Source of the DNA: Eubacteriales bacterium
GTDB taxonomy: Bacteria > Bacillota > Clostridia > Peptostreptococcales > Anaerovoracaceae
Reading direction: 5' to 3'
DNA length: 64,000 nt
NCBI GenBank assembly: GCA_028692105.1
Contig: JAQUYC010000003.1
Coordinates: forward strand, 31,820 to 95,819
The translations under genes were made by a program, and so were the position numbers. Every line of letters begins with the position of its first letter. Position 1 is the stretch's first letter. This document shows positions 62,520 through 64,000 of this stretch, piece by piece. The notes beneath the pieces are model-generated. The model was not told where the DNA came from and did no database searches. It worked only from the letters and a program-made list of their open reading frames with translations.

Positions 62520-63098
62520 ATGAGTGAAGTAAAAAACATATTGCTTGTCGGCGTAGGCGGACAAGGGACCATATTAGCAAGTAAGATTCTCTCAGAAGGG
62601 CTTGTCAAAGCGGGATTTGATGTAAAGATGTCCGAGATTCACGGAATGTCTCAGAGAGGCGGTAACGTAAGCACCCAGATCCGTTTCGGGGAGAAGGTAT
62701 ATTCTCCGATCGTCGGGAAGGGTGAAGCAGACGTTATAGTAGCCTTTGAGAAGATGGAGGCATTACGCTGGGTAGAGTATTTAAAAACAGGAGGCAAGAT
62801 GGTCATCAATGATTTTGAGATATCATCCGTGCCGATCCAGCAGGGGAAAGCAAAATATCCGGAAGGAATCATAGAAGAACTTTCTTCGAAAGCCGAAGTA
62901 TTCGTATTTAAGGCAGGAGATATAGCAGTAGAATTAGGGAACAAGAGGACCATGAATATTGTCTTGCTGGGTGCTCTTACAAAAGCGATGAACTTACCAG
63001 GGATTGATTGGGAAGCAGTGATAAGAGACAATGTCAAAAAAGGCTTTGAAGAAATTAATATTAAAGCGTTCCATGCAGGCGGCGATCAAGTAAATTAA
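62520..63098 (+). CDS. iorB: Indolepyruvate:ferredoxin oxidoreductase beta subunit
   Basis: 192 aa, the gamma-type POR domain with NILLVGVGGQGTILAS and SEIHGMSQRGGNVSTQIRFG. It binds CoA and completes the catalytic site of IorA. The gene begins two bases after iorA, a fixed pair. Confidence 0.95.
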   Translation: MSEVKNILLVGVGGQGTILASKILSEGLVKAGFDVKMSEIHGMSQRGGNVSTQIRFGEKVYSPIVGKGEADVIVAFEKMEALRWVEYLKTGGKMVINDFEISSVPIQQGKAKYPEGIIEELSSKAEVFVFKAGDIAVELGNKRTMNIVLLGALTKAMNLPGIDWEAVIRDNVKKGFEEINIKAFHAGGDQVN

Positions 63099-63119
63099 GC
63101 AGCAGCTTAAGAGGTTTTC

Positions 63120-63905
63120 ATGAATAGGCAAGAACTGATTTCAGAGGCGAAAAAAGAAATAAGGTCCAATAAACTGAAAGCGGCAGTATACTTAATACTA
63201 AGGCTTTCAATAATAGCAGTTATGATTGTACAAATACTGAATAAAAATTATAATGACGTATTTATGTGCATTCTGGCCCTCATACTATTTATGATACCTA
63301 CCTTTATATATAAACGGCTGAATATAACACTACCAAATACGCTTGAGATTATTATTTTGCTTTTCATCTATTCTGCAGCGATACTTGGGGAAATAGGACA
63401 ATATTACTTGATTTATGATCGATGGGACGATATGCTTCATACGATTAATGGCTTCTTATTTGGGGCTGTCGGTTTGGCTATGATTGACATATTAAACAGG
63501 AGCGAGAAATTTCATTTTGAGATGTCTGCAAGGTTTGTGGCAATGGTATCCTTTTGCTTTTCGATGACGATTGGAGTCATCTGGGAATTCTTTGAATACT
63601 TCATGGATAAGTTTTTCTTCATGGATATGCAAAAGGATACGATTATCAGCAGCATAACCTCTGTGACATTAAATCCCGAAGGCATCAATGTTCCGGTTAC
63701 TATTGACATCAACAGTATTGTAATCAATGGAACAGAGTGGATGGGGTATATTGATATAGGCTTGATCGATACTGTGTCAGATCTCTTTGTAAACTTTATC
63801 GGGGCCGTTATATTTTCTATATTTGGATATTACTATATTAAAGACAGGGGCGACAGAAAATTCATAGAAAGATTTATACCAAAATTGAAAAGAAGTAAAA
63901 AATAA
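63120..63905 (+). CDS. Six-to-seven-helix membrane protein, DUF2238/YjdF-like
   Basis: 261 aa with about six transmembrane helices. Features include YDRWDDMLHTINGFLFG, GVIWEFFEYFMD and IDTVSDLFVNFIGAVIF. The order WDD-H-GF / WE-F-EY / DTxxD matches the DUF2238 (YjdF) membrane family, whose acidic and His residues suggest a metal or lipid-linked role not yet proved. It follows iorB by 21 bases (AGAGG before ATG), but may be independent. Function unknown. Confidence 0.7.
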   Translation: MNRQELISEAKKEIRSNKLKAAVYLILRLSIIAVMIVQILNKNYNDVFMCILALILFMIPTFIYKRLNITLPNTLEIIILLFIYSAAILGEIGQYYLIYDRWDDMLHTINGFLFGAVGLAMIDILNRSEKFHFEMSARFVAMVSFCFSMTIGVIWEFFEYFMDKFFFMDMQKDTIISSITSVTLNPEGINVPVTIDINSIVINGTEWMGYIDIGLIDTVSDLFVNFIGAVIFSIFGYYYIKDRGDRKFIERFIPKLKRSKK

Positions 63906-63929
63906 GTGTATTAGCAGATTCAACTGACG

Positions 63930-63990
63930 TAAAGTAAGGAAAGGCAAATTAATCGTTGAAATAAAGATAAAGTAAGGAAGACCAATTAAT
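63930..63990 (+). repeat. Two direct repeats at the right end
   Basis: TAAAGTAAGGAAAGGCAAAT (63930) continuing TAAT, and TAAAGTAAGGAAGACCAATT (63968) continuing AAT, 38 bases apart. No gene is seen after 63905. Confidence 0.6.
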
Positions 63991-64000
63991 TTGACATTTA

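Overview
The window looks like the chromosome of an anaerobic, Gram-positive, low-to-moderate GC bacterium of the class Clostridia. The evidence is an S-layer-homology surface protein, a SpoVD-type PBP, a DNPR-type (meso-diaminopimelate) MurE, indolepyruvate:ferredoxin oxidoreductase, radical-SAM enzymes, a cobalamin riboswitch with an ECF transporter, and AGGAGG-type ribosome binding sites. Species cannot be named from the sequence. No rRNA, tRNA, CRISPR array, prophage or intact insertion sequence was seen.

Layout. 1-8.5 kb: 3' end of hpt, pduL, deoC; a convergent three-gene MacB-type ABC exporter; lgt, ychF and an unusual fusion of a YbaK-type Cys-tRNA deacylase to an NAD(P)HX epimerase. 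8.7-12.05 kb (minus): an APC amino-acid permease behind a sigma-54 promoter, next to an NtrC-type response regulator whose histidine kinase survives only as a 48-codon fragment. 12.2-20.7 kb (plus): a cobalamin operon (promoter, B12 riboswitch, intrinsic terminator) encoding a 1292-aa S-layer-anchored transcobalamin-like protein, a DUF4430 lipoprotein, and EcfT, fused EcfA-EcfA and an S component. 20.8-22.8 kb: an AmmeMemoRadiSam locus in which AMMECR1 has been reduced to a short deletion scar. 22.8-28.3 kb (minus): a GAPDH paralogue and a 1362-aa protein with the ATP-grasp and phosphohistidine domains of pyruvate phosphate dikinase but no PEP/pyruvate barrel. 28.4-29.7 kb (minus): an unrecognised cysteine-rich protein.

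30-47.4 kb: a large division and cell wall (dcw) cluster, mraZ-rsmH-ftsL-spoVD-murE-murF-mraY-murD-ftsW-murG-murA-ftsQ-DUF881-DUF881-sbp-ftsZ, without ftsA or murB. Its first promoter overlaps four AGTGG repeats at 10-11 bp spacing, which look like MraZ operators. The cluster is interrupted by structured intergenic elements, including a MITE-like 264-bp element between mraY and murD and competing hairpins before murG. 47.5-57.3 kb: an rRNA methyltransferase, pheST, zapA, mutS2, a DUF523 gene and argS. 57.3-63.9 kb: two radical-SAM proteins (one with a B12-binding domain), a TPR protein, iorAB and a membrane protein.

How the parts fit. The B12 operon is best read as a capture-and-relay chain: surface protein, then lipoprotein, then ECF transporter. 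The dcw block makes UDP-MurNAc-pentapeptide and lipid II and assembles the septum. IorAB and the sigma-54 permease fit an amino-acid-fermenting lifestyle. Three loci show gene decay (sensor kinase, AMMECR1, and probably a small-repeat invasion of intergenic DNA).
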